Below, piece by piece: positions 15,775 through 22,350 of a stretch of 36,149 nucleotides of DNA; position 1 is the first letter of the stretch, and every line of letters starts with the position of its first letter. The stretch lies in IMG/VR virus record IMGVR_UViG_3300042516_001499, positions 1 through 36,149 of that record. One strand, given 5' to 3'. A program made the position numbers and the translations under genes. The stretch comes from a virus. The notes below the pieces were generated by a model. The model ran no database searches, was not told the origin of the DNA, and saw nothing but the letters and a program-made list of their open reading frames with translations.

Positions 15775-17803
15775 TCGACAGCTCCTTGGTCAATTCTTCC
15801 AAGAAATCCTCTTCCATACCGCTGATTTTGTTCTGCTTGTCAGCCATTTGCAGTTCAACGATCTTCGATTTGTTCTTGATGTCGGCTTCTTTCAACATCA
15901 ATTCGGCAATCTTGACGCGTTTGTCGAACTCTTTGCTGGCCAGCTCGTCATTCGTCGGCAGATTCTGCGTGTTGGCGGCCATAATCTTCGCTTCGGCCTC
16001 GACCGGCTTCAATCTGGCCTCAATCAACGTCTTCGTAGCTTCCGCACGGTTCTGTTCGGCTTGCGTCTGATTAACCGCGATCTGTGCTTGCGCCGCTTGT
16101 ACCGCTAATTGCTGCTGCATCTGCTGTACCGCTAGCTGTTCTGGGTTCGGCTGGGCCATCTGCGACAACGACTCCATCAACTCCATGCGGTTCGACAGCG
16201 AGCTGTTGGCCACAATACCCTTCAAAATTAGCGGCAGCACCGGTGTATCGGGGCCAAGTGTCTGCAAGAGCGCAATAAACTGCGCTTGCTCGTACTCACG
16301 CGCAATGATGCCCAAGGTAGCTGTCGGGATGAAGTTCATATCGACCGACGGATACCGCTCGGGATCGAACTGCATGTATCTAAACGACGCCTTCTTGATG
16401 AACGGCATCAAGAAATCTTCTTGGAAGTTGACCAGCGTGCGCTTGTACTTCTTGATGATCGAAGCAACAGCCATCGACATGCCCGCATTGCCACCATCAC
16501 GCGCCACTTGACTGACCATACCTTGGCTATCCAACGTACCTGTTGCCTGCAACAGCATCGTTTCGAACCGCTGGGCGGTGGCCAGATTGTCGCCCGACGA
16601 CTGACCAAACTTGAACGGGAACAAAATCTCGTTCGGGTTGCCGTTCGTCAGAATCGCCTTGCCTGGACGCACTTCAAACTTCGCGCCGCGCGGCAGACGC
16701 GTCGCATCCATCGCCATCATCGGTGCAGAGGTCAGCGCCAGACCATCCAGGTGCGAGCGCACTTCGGCGTCAATCGCCTTCTGCATGTTGTACGCCTTCT
16801 CGATCGTCCCGCGGCCCAGCAGACGATTCGGCACCGTATCATCTTGATAGGACAGCACAGGGCGATCCTTCATCATGTACGGATTTTCTTCGGCCTTCAA
16901 CAGCAGTCCGTCGTTGGCAATCACAACGATCGCCTCGACCATGTCCTGATAATCTTCCGCCGCCGAGTCCTCGGGGAACAGCTCGACCACGTCTTCGTCG
17001 TTGCCCGTCAGATACTCACGCGGCACCAGACCATAGTAGGTCAGTAGCTTGACCTTCTCATCTTGGTACTGACTGATCTCTTGCGTCGGCTCCAGATCAG
17101 TCTCTTCATACGTCGGTGTGATGTTGACCTTGCGGTAGATGCCGCGCTCGATGTTGCGCACGACCTTGTGGATCGAGACATACTTCTCAATCGCCACGCC
17201 CATGCAGTCGTCAATCGTCGTGCCGTTGGGGTCAAACAAGAAGTTCTTCGGGTTGACCGGCACCAGTTTCACCGACACGCGCGGCTTCTCGATCACGCCA
17301 ATCGCTGCTTGGCCCATTTGGCCTGGAATCGCCTGCGTGGCAGGGATGTATTCCTTCTCCATGCCGACGACGATCTCACCGATACCGGTGCCATAGATTT
17401 CAGCTAACAACTCGATATGATCGATAGACTTCCTGATCTTGTCCTTCTTGAAGTCTTCCATCAACTGGCGCTTGATCATCTCAACATCCAGCGGACTGCC
17501 GTCGATGTCCTTCAAGTCGTCTTCGATGTCGAAGTACTCGCCCGAACCAAAGATCGCCTCCATGACCTCGGCGTGGCGTGTCTCCACCGCCTGCTGCGTC
17601 ATCGGTGTGACCAGGCGGGAGCGTTCGGAATCGCGGGTCTTGTCTTCGACTGCCCATTCGCCACGGAAGATACGCTCGTATTCTTCCCAGCTCGGCAGGA
17701 AATTGATATCTCGGTAGGTACGCCACCGATCACAATGGTCGGTAACAAAAGCAACTAACTCTTTATCGGCCTCATCCGGCTGATCAAAGTCGTTTTGATC
17801 CAT
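15764..17803 (-). CDS. Portal protein, P22-like, 679 aa
   Basis: ATG at 17803 with TGGAG 6 bases upstream. N-terminal features include WEEYERIFRGEWAVEDKTRD and SRLVTPMTQQAVETRHAEVM (about residues 40-85), typical of podovirus portal proteins. The central region has PRVSVKLVPVNPKNFLFDPN and VLSYQDDTVPNRLLGRGTIE. The C-terminal ~110 residues are an Ala/Gln/Glu-rich helix (QQMQQQLAVQAAQAQIAVNQ onward), like the barrel or crown helix of P22 portal. Length is close to P22 gp1 (725 aa). It forms the dodecameric DNA gate and docks the terminase. It lies 1 base after the terminase stop. Confidence 0.9.
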   Translation of the reverse strand: MDQNDFDQPDEADKELVAFVTDHCDRWRTYRDINFLPSWEEYERIFRGEWAVEDKTRDSERSRLVTPMTQQAVETRHAEVMEAIFGSGEYFDIEDDLKDIDGSPLDVEMIKRQLMEDFKKDKIRKSIDHIELLAEIYGTGIGEIVVGMEKEYIPATQAIPGQMGQAAIGVIEKPRVSVKLVPVNPKNFLFDPNGTTIDDCMGVAIEKYVSIHKVVRNIERGIYRKVNITPTYEETDLEPTQEISQYQDEKVKLLTYYGLVPREYLTGNDEDVVELFPEDSAAEDYQDMVEAIVVIANDGLLLKAEENPYMMKDRPVLSYQDDTVPNRLLGRGTIEKAYNMQKAIDAEVRSHLDGLALTSAPMMAMDATRLPRGAKFEVRPGKAILTNGNPNEILFPFKFGQSSGDNLATAQRFETMLLQATGTLDSQGMVSQVARDGGNAGMSMAVASIIKKYKRTLVNFQEDFLMPFIKKASFRYMQFDPERYPSVDMNFIPTATLGIIAREYEQAQFIALLQTLGPDTPVLPLILKGIVANSSLSNRMELMESLSQMAQPNPEQLAVQQMQQQLAVQAAQAQIAVNQTQAEQNRAEATKTLIEARLKPVEAEAKIMAANTQNLPTNDELASKEFDKRVKIAELMLKEADIKNKSKIVELQMADKQNKISGMEEDFLEELTKELSNGR

Positions 17804-17804
17804 C

Positions 17805-19064
17805 TCACACTCCAGCGATCACGTCGATTGGTTCCCAATCATCATCCGCGTCGTCCGCAAAGTAAGAGGTTACGGCCAACTGGTCTATGTAGGACAATGC
17901 ATCGGGCAGGTCATCATGCACGCCCTGCGCAGGAAACAACAGCAGTTGGTCGAGGAATGTTTCCCAATCGCCATCTTCGTTTAGCACGATCCTGCCATGC
18001 TCGAAGCGACCTTGGAGTCCCCAGATTATCCGGTCGGCTTTTTTTCGGTTGCCATGCGTCAGGTCAACTATGTGCGAATATACATTATTCTTCCGCATCA
18101 AGTCACTCAAATACGGCAAAACCGCGTTCTTTAGCGCCCCCCGCTCGATCCCCACACTCAAGGGCCGGTAGTCGCGCATGGCCATCAGAATCTTCGCCGC
18201 CGTCTCCCGGATGTCCCAGCGCCCATGTTGGATCTCCTTGACCCACCAGGTGCCGTCCTCCGTCACCTTGACAATCGCGATCGCCGACTCGTCCAGCCGC
18301 TTCTTGGAATTCGCCGCCTGCTTGGCCACTTCCTCAAACCCCGCCAAGTCCACCGCCACGTAGTAACTACCGTAGCTCGGCTCTTCACTGTACTTGATCC
18401 ACTCTTCCTTGAACACGTCCGAGCCAGCGTTATCAAAGCTGGCCATGTATTCTTGCTTAAAAGCAAACGTCGACAGGGTTTTCTTCGCCGACTCGATCTC
18501 GGTCGGGTCGATTAACGGGTTGTCCTTGGTCGTGAAGTGCCAGCTCTTCCAGTCGCTGTCCGTGTCCGTCTGCCCCAACTTGTACAAGTCGTGGAACCAG
18601 TTGCGCCCCTTGGGCGTGCCGATGAACAGCCCGCGCCCCTTCTTGTCCGACAAAGACGCTCGAATGACCTGCTCCCACGCCTCGGGCTTGATATCCGCCA
18701 CTTCGTCCAGCACGGCGTAGGTCAAGCTCACCCCGCGCAGGGTGTCAGGCCGGTCAGCGCCTCTGACGTAAATGGTCGCCCCGTTGATGAGCGTGATGTC
18801 CTGGTTGTTGATGTGACTGTTGGCGATCACGTCGCGCCCCAGGTCGAGCAACACGTTCCAGATAATCTGCCGCGCCTGGCCCTGGGTGGGCGCGACATAC
18901 AGCACGGCGGAGCCGGGCGGGCAGCGCAGCCCCTCGATTAGCAAGGTGGTTGCCGCCAGTCTCGATTTACCGCACCGGCGTCCGGCCGCCACGACCTTAA
19001 AACGCGTCTGGTCGGAGAAGACCGTCTGCTGCCACGGCAGCAGTTGAAAGTTCAGATCGGCCAT
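17805..19064 (-). CDS. terL: Terminase large subunit, 419 aa
   Basis: I chose the ATG at 19064 because it gives MADLNFQLLPWQQTVFSDQT and overlaps the upstream stop by one base (TGATG); a longer frame from 19142 only covers the upstream gene. The ATPase has Walker A AGRRCGKS at residues 27-34 and Walker B AVLDEVAD (D120, E121). The RNase H-like nuclease has acidic motifs VAVDLAG (D239), GIERG and VHDDLPDAL (D384, D385). It packages DNA into the prohead through the portal and cuts concatemers. Length is normal for podovirus large terminases, slightly short of P22 gp2. Confidence 0.93.
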   Translation of the reverse strand: MADLNFQLLPWQQTVFSDQTRFKVVAAGRRCGKSRLAATTLLIEGLRCPPGSAVLYVAPTQGQARQIIWNVLLDLGRDVIANSHINNQDITLINGATIYVRGADRPDTLRGVSLTYAVLDEVADIKPEAWEQVIRASLSDKKGRGLFIGTPKGRNWFHDLYKLGQTDTDSDWKSWHFTTKDNPLIDPTEIESAKKTLSTFAFKQEYMASFDNAGSDVFKEEWIKYSEEPSYGSYYVAVDLAGFEEVAKQAANSKKRLDESAIAIVKVTEDGTWWVKEIQHGRWDIRETAAKILMAMRDYRPLSVGIERGALKNAVLPYLSDLMRKNNVYSHIVDLTHGNRKKADRIIWGLQGRFEHGRIVLNEDGDWETFLDQLLLFPAQGVHDDLPDALSYIDQLAVTSYFADDADDDWEPIDVIAGV

Positions 19065-19558
19065 CAGTCCGGCGCTCCGAACGGGTCTTTGTACATGAAC
19101 GCCGGCTCGAGCGACATCGTCGGCGTCTGTCGCATGTGCCACATACGGGCTTTCTCATACGTGTCTAGCCCTAACGCGTCCGGGTCTTCGCCGTACTGTT
19201 GCATAAAGAACTCTTTCCACGCGGTCGGGTGGTTGGGGTCTTTTAACATGCGTCCTTCCGGCGTTGCGGATGGCCAGTGCGGCCGGTTGTCGTATGGGCT
19301 AATGACCTCTTTCACGCCCGCTTTCCACGCGCCACGGTAATCGTAGTCGGGCTGCTCAAGCATTAGCTTTAGCGCTTTTTCATTACTCAGCTTCTCTAGC
19401 GGAACGCCTGCGTCTTGCGCGAGGTAAGGCTTAACCGAGCTGAACAGTTGCGTACCTTGCAGCCATTTCTGAAACTCTTTTTCTTCTTTTGGCGCCAGTT
19501 TCGTGGGCGTCCAAGGTGTACTTCTAAACTTTTCGTAGGTGGTAAGCCAGTCAGCCAT
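19064..19558 (-). CDS. Conserved phage protein between terminase subunits, 164 aa
   Basis: The core YDYRGAWKAGVKEVISPYDN followed by HWPSATPEGRMLKDPNHPTA matches a motif (YDxRG...G...HWPd...K.PNHPTf...E) that recurs in phage structural and head-proximal proteins. The motif occupies about residues 72-120. The C-terminal 45 residues are helical with a conserved MWHMRQTPTMSLEPA end. There is no membrane segment or signal. It overlaps the small terminase gene by 8 bases and the large terminase by 1. A packaging or virion role is inferred from position. Confidence 0.65.
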   Translation of the reverse strand: MADWLTTYEKFRSTPWTPTKLAPKEEKEFQKWLQGTQLFSSVKPYLAQDAGVPLEKLSNEKALKLMLEQPDYDYRGAWKAGVKEVISPYDNRPHWPSATPEGRMLKDPNHPTAWKEFFMQQYGEDPDALGLDTYEKARMWHMRQTPTMSLEPAFMYKDPFGAPD

Positions 19559-19901
19559 TGCTGTCTCCTTGGGGGATCGCGACGCTTTCCATCTCCAGCG
19601 TCAGCGGTTCGGGGGTGCTGGATGCGCCGATCTGAAGTGGCGCGCCGTCTAAGCCGGTGATATTGATGGTAACAGCGCTACGCTGGCCGTTGCCTTTTTC
19701 GAACATGCTCATGGGCAGGGTGCGGTCGACGCACATCTTTAGCGCCGCCATCTGGCCAGGGTGGCCATCATCTAACGCAATATCGAGGATTTTCTGCACG
19801 ACCGCCTTGCCGCGCCCCTCGATCATCATCTTGCGCAGCTCCTTCAACTTCTGACTCTCAGTCATCGGCAGTTTGCGCGGAGCTTTGTATTCCGTTGCCA
19901 T
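19551..19901 (-). CDS. terS: Small terminase subunit candidate, 116 aa
   Basis: The ATG at 19901 has GGAG 8 bases upstream and gives MATEYKAPRKLPMTESQKLK; an in-frame start at 19943 lacks such a site. Helices with KELRKMMIEGRGKAVVQKIL and HPGQMAALKMCVDRTLPMSM (about residues 20-70) resemble small-terminase or terminase-associated proteins. The C-terminal part is flexible (GASSTPEPLTLEMES). It is the first gene of the late block, two genes before the large terminase. Small terminases recognise the packaging site and form rings. The assignment rests on position plus a modest pattern match. Confidence 0.68.
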   Translation of the reverse strand: MATEYKAPRKLPMTESQKLKELRKMMIEGRGKAVVQKILDIALDDGHPGQMAALKMCVDRTLPMSMFEKGNGQRSAVTINITGLDGAPLQIGASSTPEPLTLEMESVAIPQGDSNG

Positions 19902-20015
19902 CGCTTTTTCTCCAAGTGGAAAGCTGGCAAGCATTGTAGCCATTTTTGCTTTTTTTGTGGGTTGGAGGGTGCCGCTATTTTAGTAAGACAAGCAGACCCC
20001 CTCCCCCCCATCAAG

Positions 20016-20031
20016 GTTAGTGAGCACTAAC
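20016..20031. promoter_or_regulatory. Operator-like palindrome 1
   Basis: GTTAGTG-AG-CACTAAC is a perfect 7-base inverted repeat with a 2-base spacer. A related half-matching site starts 53 bases further right, about five helical turns, placing both on the same DNA face. It lies about 115 bases upstream of the first late gene (start at 19901). Confidence 0.5.
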
Positions 20032-20068
20032 TATCGCTATCAGCCGCATGCAGCCTACATTCTGCCAG

Positions 20069-20084
20069 GTTAGTGAGTACTTAC
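20069..20084. promoter_or_regulatory. Operator-like palindrome 2 (imperfect copy)
   Basis: GTTAGTGAGTACTTAC shares its first nine bases with the site at 20016 and has a diverged right half. The conserved left half and regular spacing suggest a second, weaker binding site for the same protein. Confidence 0.42.
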
Positions 20085-20170
20085 TTACGCAAATAACCGC
20101 AAGCGGCCGCGCGGCGCGGTATCGGTAGGGTATAGGTACAGGCTATTAACGGCCGGCCGCGCGCGTTTTA

Positions 20171-20247
20171 CATAATGCTGCTTATGTGGCGCAAATTGCG
20201 CGGCGATAGTGGTGAACTATTGGGGAGAGGGTTGGCTATCAATAGCC
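20171..20247. repeat. Cluster of four short inverted repeats
   Basis: CATAA-TGCTGC-TTATG at 20171-20186, GCGCAA-A-TTGCGC at 20189-20201, ATAGT-GGTGA-ACTAT at 20206-20220 and GGCTAT-CA-ATAGCC at 20234-20247 follow each other with 2-13 base gaps. All are perfect. Each could be a binding site or a cruciform/hairpin element; together they resemble control or origin DNA. Confidence 0.55.
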
Positions 20248-20344
20248 TGGGACCGATAGCATTTTACTTTTTGGTAACGAATGAAGGTGAGCGGGTGCAT
20301 TTTCCTGGTACCTGCGCGGCCGACAATCTATAGGCAAAAAACCC

Positions 20345-20554
20345 TCATCTATTCGATTGACTCATATTCGAAAGTAATAATGCTAATTTGTCATCATTCT
20401 TGACGCCAGCATTAAAAAGCAATTGATAGCAATTTAGCACTACGTCAAGACCTTTTGTGGTATTGCCGGCGCCGGCCGCCAATAATATTGATAGTTGTTT
20501 TTCCGTCAATTTTCTTTGGAACTTTTTCGGCGCTAATGTGGGCGGTTTTGGCAT
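20345..20554 (-). CDS. Small protein of unknown function, 69 aa
   Basis: I chose the ATG at 20554 (MPKPPTLAPKKFQRKLTEKQ). The frame is open further upstream to a TTG at 20623, which would add a DVHDVHDVH stretch encoded by the 9-base repeats; that extension is probably untranslated. The product has a basic, Pro-rich start and helical segments (LSILLAAGAGN, LDVVLNCYQLLFNAGV). No recognised domain. A weak leftward promoter lies at 20656-20684. Being a single leftward gene beside the repeat array, it could encode the protein that binds the array; that is inference. The ribosome site is poor. Confidence 0.45.
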   Translation of the reverse strand: MPKPPTLAPKKFQRKLTEKQLSILLAAGAGNTTKGLDVVLNCYQLLFNAGVKNDDKLALLLSNMSQSNR

Positions 20555-20570
20555 ACTTGTCAAAATTGTA

Positions 20571-20597
20571 TGCACGTCATGCACGTCATGCACGTCA
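20571..20597. repeat. Nonamer array, group A: three direct copies
   Basis: TGCACGTCA occurs at 20571, 20580 and 20589 as perfect head-to-tail units. They lie just upstream of the ATG of the small leftward gene, within its probable 5' leader. Confidence 0.88.
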
Positions 20598-20655
20598 TGC
20601 GTTTTTAATCGCTCGCTCCCCAAATGTTACACGGCGCGGCCGATCAAATTTAACA

Positions 20656-20684
20656 CTTATATGGTTTTTAGCCAACCTTGAAAA
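20656..20684 (-). promoter_or_regulatory. Candidate leftward sigma70 promoter
   Basis: On the minus strand TTTTCA (20684-20679) and TATAAG (20661-20656) are 17 bases apart: -10 matches 5 of 6, -35 matches 4 of 6. It would transcribe the small gene at 20345-20554 through repeat group A. Confidence 0.45.
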
Positions 20685-20688
20685 TTAA

Positions 20689-20706
20689 TGACGTGCATGA
20701 CTTGCA
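20689..20706. repeat. Nonamer array, group B: two inverted-orientation copies
   Basis: TGACGTGCA at 20689 is the complement of the group A unit; TGACTTGCA at 20698 is the same with one change. They adjoin the -35 of the candidate leftward promoter. Confidence 0.82.
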
Positions 20707-20740
20707 TAGGGCCAAAAGCCGCGCCCAGCCTAGGAAAACA

Positions 20741-20794
20741 TGCACGTCATTTGTCCCAAAATCATGACGTGCATGATGACGTGCATGACGTGCA
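20741..20794. repeat. Nonamer array, groups C and D: four copies
   Basis: One TGCACGTCA at 20741-20749, then TGACGTGCA at 20765, 20777 and 20786. The last two are contiguous and the first is offset by a 3-base TGA insertion. Together with groups A and B this makes nine copies in 224 bases. Confidence 0.85.
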
Positions 20795-20835
20795 TCGTAA
20801 GGCATTTTGATACATACCTGACTAATTTAATCAAG

Positions 20836-20878
20836 AATGTAAAAAAATTCTTTACATTTAGAATTTCGTCGCTATAAT
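20836..20878 (+). promoter_or_regulatory. Near-consensus rightward early promoter with overlapping operator
   Basis: TTTACA at 20851-20856 and TATAAT at 20873-20878 with a 16-base spacer: -35 is 5 of 6, -10 is perfect. The inverted repeat AATGTAAA (20836-20843) / TTTACATT (20851-20858) covers the -35, and a second nested repeat AATTCT...AGAATT overlaps it. This is a strong host-RNA-polymerase promoter that is likely repressed or controlled by a dimeric protein. It drives the first early gene group. Confidence 0.82.
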
Positions 20879-20929
20879 GGTTTTCAAGGCGAGCGCAAAT
20901 GAGCGAGCGCCGACAATGCGACATAAACC

Positions 20930-20943
20930 GTGACAATTGTCAC
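20930..20943. promoter_or_regulatory. Perfect 14-base palindrome in early leader
   Basis: GTGACAATTGTCAC is a gapless perfect palindrome located about 45-58 bases after the predicted transcript start and 21 bases before the first early start codon. It could be a protein operator; as RNA it would give only a short hairpin. Confidence 0.6.
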
Positions 20944-20964
20944 GATATCCTGGGAGCTAAAACG

Positions 20965-21093
20965 ATGATCACATACCAATATGCGACAACGAAAACCGAA
21001 GCAAACCGCGCGGCGCTTGCGGCCCGTGCGGCCGGCCGGCGCGCTTACGTGTTAACTCTGCGCGCGGGTCATTATGAAATCCGTATCTGGTAA
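20965..21093 (+). CDS. Small basic early protein, 42 aa
   Basis: The ATG at 20965 has GGGAG 8 bases upstream and gives MITYQYATTKTEANRAALAA followed by RAAGRRAYVLTLRAGHYEIR. The longer open frame from 20899 lacks a ribosome site and would lie across the palindrome. The layout (beta strand, Ala/Arg-rich helix, two beta strands) is that of a small compact basic protein. First gene of the early operon, so its product would appear first after infection; host takeover or DNA binding is possible. Family not recognised. Confidence 0.62.
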   Translation: MITYQYATTKTEANRAALAARAAGRRAYVLTLRAGHYEIRIW

Positions 21094-21107
21094 CTAAGAG
21101 GCTGACA

Positions 21108-21326
21108 ATGACTAAACTAAACCGAATCTTTTATATCTACTCTCAGGCGTCAATGGCCGCGCTTTTTATCGGCGGCGCGGCGCTCGAATTGCTTTGCTTT
21201 GCCTATTTCACCTATATCGGCGCGCCGGCGCTCCAATGGTTTACCGGCGCGGCCGCGGCCGGCTTTGCGTTAATCGCGGCGCTGAATGTCCGCTACATTG
21301 TCAAAAGTGAGCGCGGCCATGAATAA
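21108..21326 (+). CDS. Small membrane protein with two hydrophobic segments, 72 aa
   Basis: AGAGG lies 7 bases upstream of the ATG. Hydrophobic segments are at about residues 14-35 (SMAALFIGGAALELLCFAYF) and 40-62 (LQWFTGAAAAGFALIAALNV). A positively charged start and charged end (KSERGHE) fit an inner-membrane hairpin. No family recognised. It follows the first early gene by 14 bases. A role in superinfection exclusion or host membrane modification is possible but is only inference. Confidence 0.6.
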   Translation: MTKLNRIFYIYSQASMAALFIGGAALELLCFAYFTYIGAPALQWFTGAAAAGFALIAALNVRYIVKSERGHE

Positions 21327-21402
21327 AATTCTCGAGATGATCGCGGCGCTATTTATCGGCGCTTGGCTATACGTAATGCTCGTTTTCATTATGTCATTCT
21401 AA
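21319..21402 (+). CDS. Single-span membrane peptide, 27 aa
   Basis: The ATG at 21319 overlaps the end of the upstream gene by 8 bases and the frame ends in TAA at 21402. The product, MNKILEMIAALFIGAWLYVM plus seven residues, is one hydrophobic helix with a short polar start. The gene's overlap and its position before the GP88-like gene's ribosome site support translation, but tiny hydrophobic frames can arise by chance. Confidence 0.45.
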   Translation: MNKILEMIAALFIGAWLYVMLVFIMSF

Positions 21403-21423
21403 ACAATTCGGGAGCCTATAAAA

Positions 21424-22068
21424 ATGAAAATCTCAGTAACTTCAAAACTTGACGGCGTGCGCTCTTGGTCTTTGCAAGCGCTTGAAACTTGCCCAGGATC
21501 AATCGCGGCGCCTGGCGTGCTCGTCGACGCGTGCGCAGGTTGCTACGCCACTACCGGAAACTATCGCTTTGAGAATGTCAAAGCGCCGCGGCGTCACAAT
21601 AAGGAAGACTGGCAGCGCATGGCATGGGCGGATGACATGGTCAATGAATTGTCAAAAGATACGCATTTTCGATGGTTCGATTCAGGCGATATGTATACCT
21701 TGGCGCTAGCGGAAAAGATTCTCGAAGTAATGAAGCGCACGCCATGGGTGAAACATTGGCTACCGACGCGCATGCATAAGTTTCCAAAATTCCGTCAAGT
21801 GTTAACGGAAATGCAAGCGCTCAAGAATGTTTCCGTGCGCTTTTCTAGCGATTCAGTCACGGGTCAATATACCAAGGGTTTGCACGGTAGCGTCATCATA
21901 CCGACGCCGGATGACGTCAAGCGCGGGATGACATTGTGCGGCGCTTATGACAATGGCGGCGCTTGTGGCCCTTGCCGCGCCTGTTATGACAAGCGCGTCA
22001 AGGTCATTGCGTACCCTGCGCACGGCGTCAAAATGAACAAGGTTATCAAAATCAAATTGGCCGCTTAA
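21424..22068 (+). CDS. GP88-family protein with seven ordered cysteines, 214 aa
   Basis: The pattern SKL...ETCPGS...DACAGCYA at residues 7-42, the central RWFDSGDM (83-90) and HWLPTRMHKF (111-120), and a C-terminal cluster C172, C181-GP-C184-RA-C187 match the phage Gene Product 88 family. No reaction is established for that family. C23, C37 and C40 at the start plus the C-terminal quartet could hold iron-sulfur clusters or zinc, and the layout recalls radical-enzyme-like proteins. The ATG at 21424 has GGGAG upstream. It is the longest protein of the first early operon, so it probably acts on host or phage nucleic acid or metabolism early in infection. Confidence 0.75.
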   Translation: MKISVTSKLDGVRSWSLQALETCPGSIAAPGVLVDACAGCYATTGNYRFENVKAPRRHNKEDWQRMAWADDMVNELSKDTHFRWFDSGDMYTLALAEKILEVMKRTPWVKHWLPTRMHKFPKFRQVLTEMQALKNVSVRFSSDSVTGQYTKGLHGSVIIPTPDDVKRGMTLCGAYDNGGACGPCRACYDKRVKVIAYPAHGVKMNKVIKIKLAA

Positions 22069-22084
22069 TTTATTGGAGCTCATC

Positions 22085-22333
22085 ATGCCTACACTTTCAA
22101 ATTCTACGTTTTCCGTCGTTTTAGACGATTCAGGAAACCGCGCGGTTTATAGCGTGCAACCGCAACACTTGATCGATAGACCAGGCTCGACATTGGCCGA
22201 GCGCGCGCGGTTCTATGGTGAACAATTGGCCGTCAAAATCGGCGGCCAATGGTACAAAACCGGCGCCAAAGAATTGATAACCGATCTACGCACAATTGCA
22301 TTATTGGAGCGCGTACCAAGCGCCCACTATTGA
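22085..22333 (+). CDS. Early protein of unknown function, 82 aa
   Basis: The ATG at 22085 has GGAG 6 bases upstream, better than the in-frame ATG at 22073. The protein begins MPTLSNSTFSVVLDDSGNRA and is mixed alpha/beta, with IGGQWYKTGAKELITDLRTI near the C-terminus. No domain recognised, no membrane segment. Part of the tightly spaced early operon after the GP88-like gene. Confidence 0.58.
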   Translation: MPTLSNSTFSVVLDDSGNRAVYSVQPQHLIDRPGSTLAERARFYGEQLAVKIGGQWYKTGAKELITDLRTIALLERVPSAHY

Positions 22334-22350
22334 TCGGAAAGGGTAAACCT

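Larger units (their letters stand above)
19902..20344. other. 443-base gap with palindromes, late-gene control region
   Basis: No convincing gene is present on either strand. The gap holds two 16-base operator-like sites (20016-20031 and 20069-20084), a C8 run with CCCC before it near 19997-20009, a GC-rich palindromic patch (NotI-type at 20103, FseI-type at 20151), and four short perfect inverted repeats between 20171 and 20247. I found no clear sigma70 promoter for the terminase genes; a weak -10 (TACAAT on the minus strand) lies near 19935. The region separates the leftward late genes from the small leftward gene at 20345. Confidence 0.6.

Noticed and set aside
16286-17047. 253-codon plus-strand frame opposite the portal
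   Set aside because: It is a shadow of the portal gene: His/Arg-rich, no ribosome site, no recognised motif.
19065-19142. Longer start for the large terminase
   Set aside because: It reads across the upstream gene; the ATG at 19064 overlaps that gene's stop and gives the normal beginning for terminases.
20333-20344. Terminator after the 69-aa leftward gene
   Set aside because: There is a run of six T on the minus strand after GGG but no stem before it, so it is not supported as an intrinsic terminator.
20571-20794. CRISPR-like array
   Set aside because: The 9-base units are contiguous or irregularly spaced in both orientations, with no constant spacer length and no cas genes.
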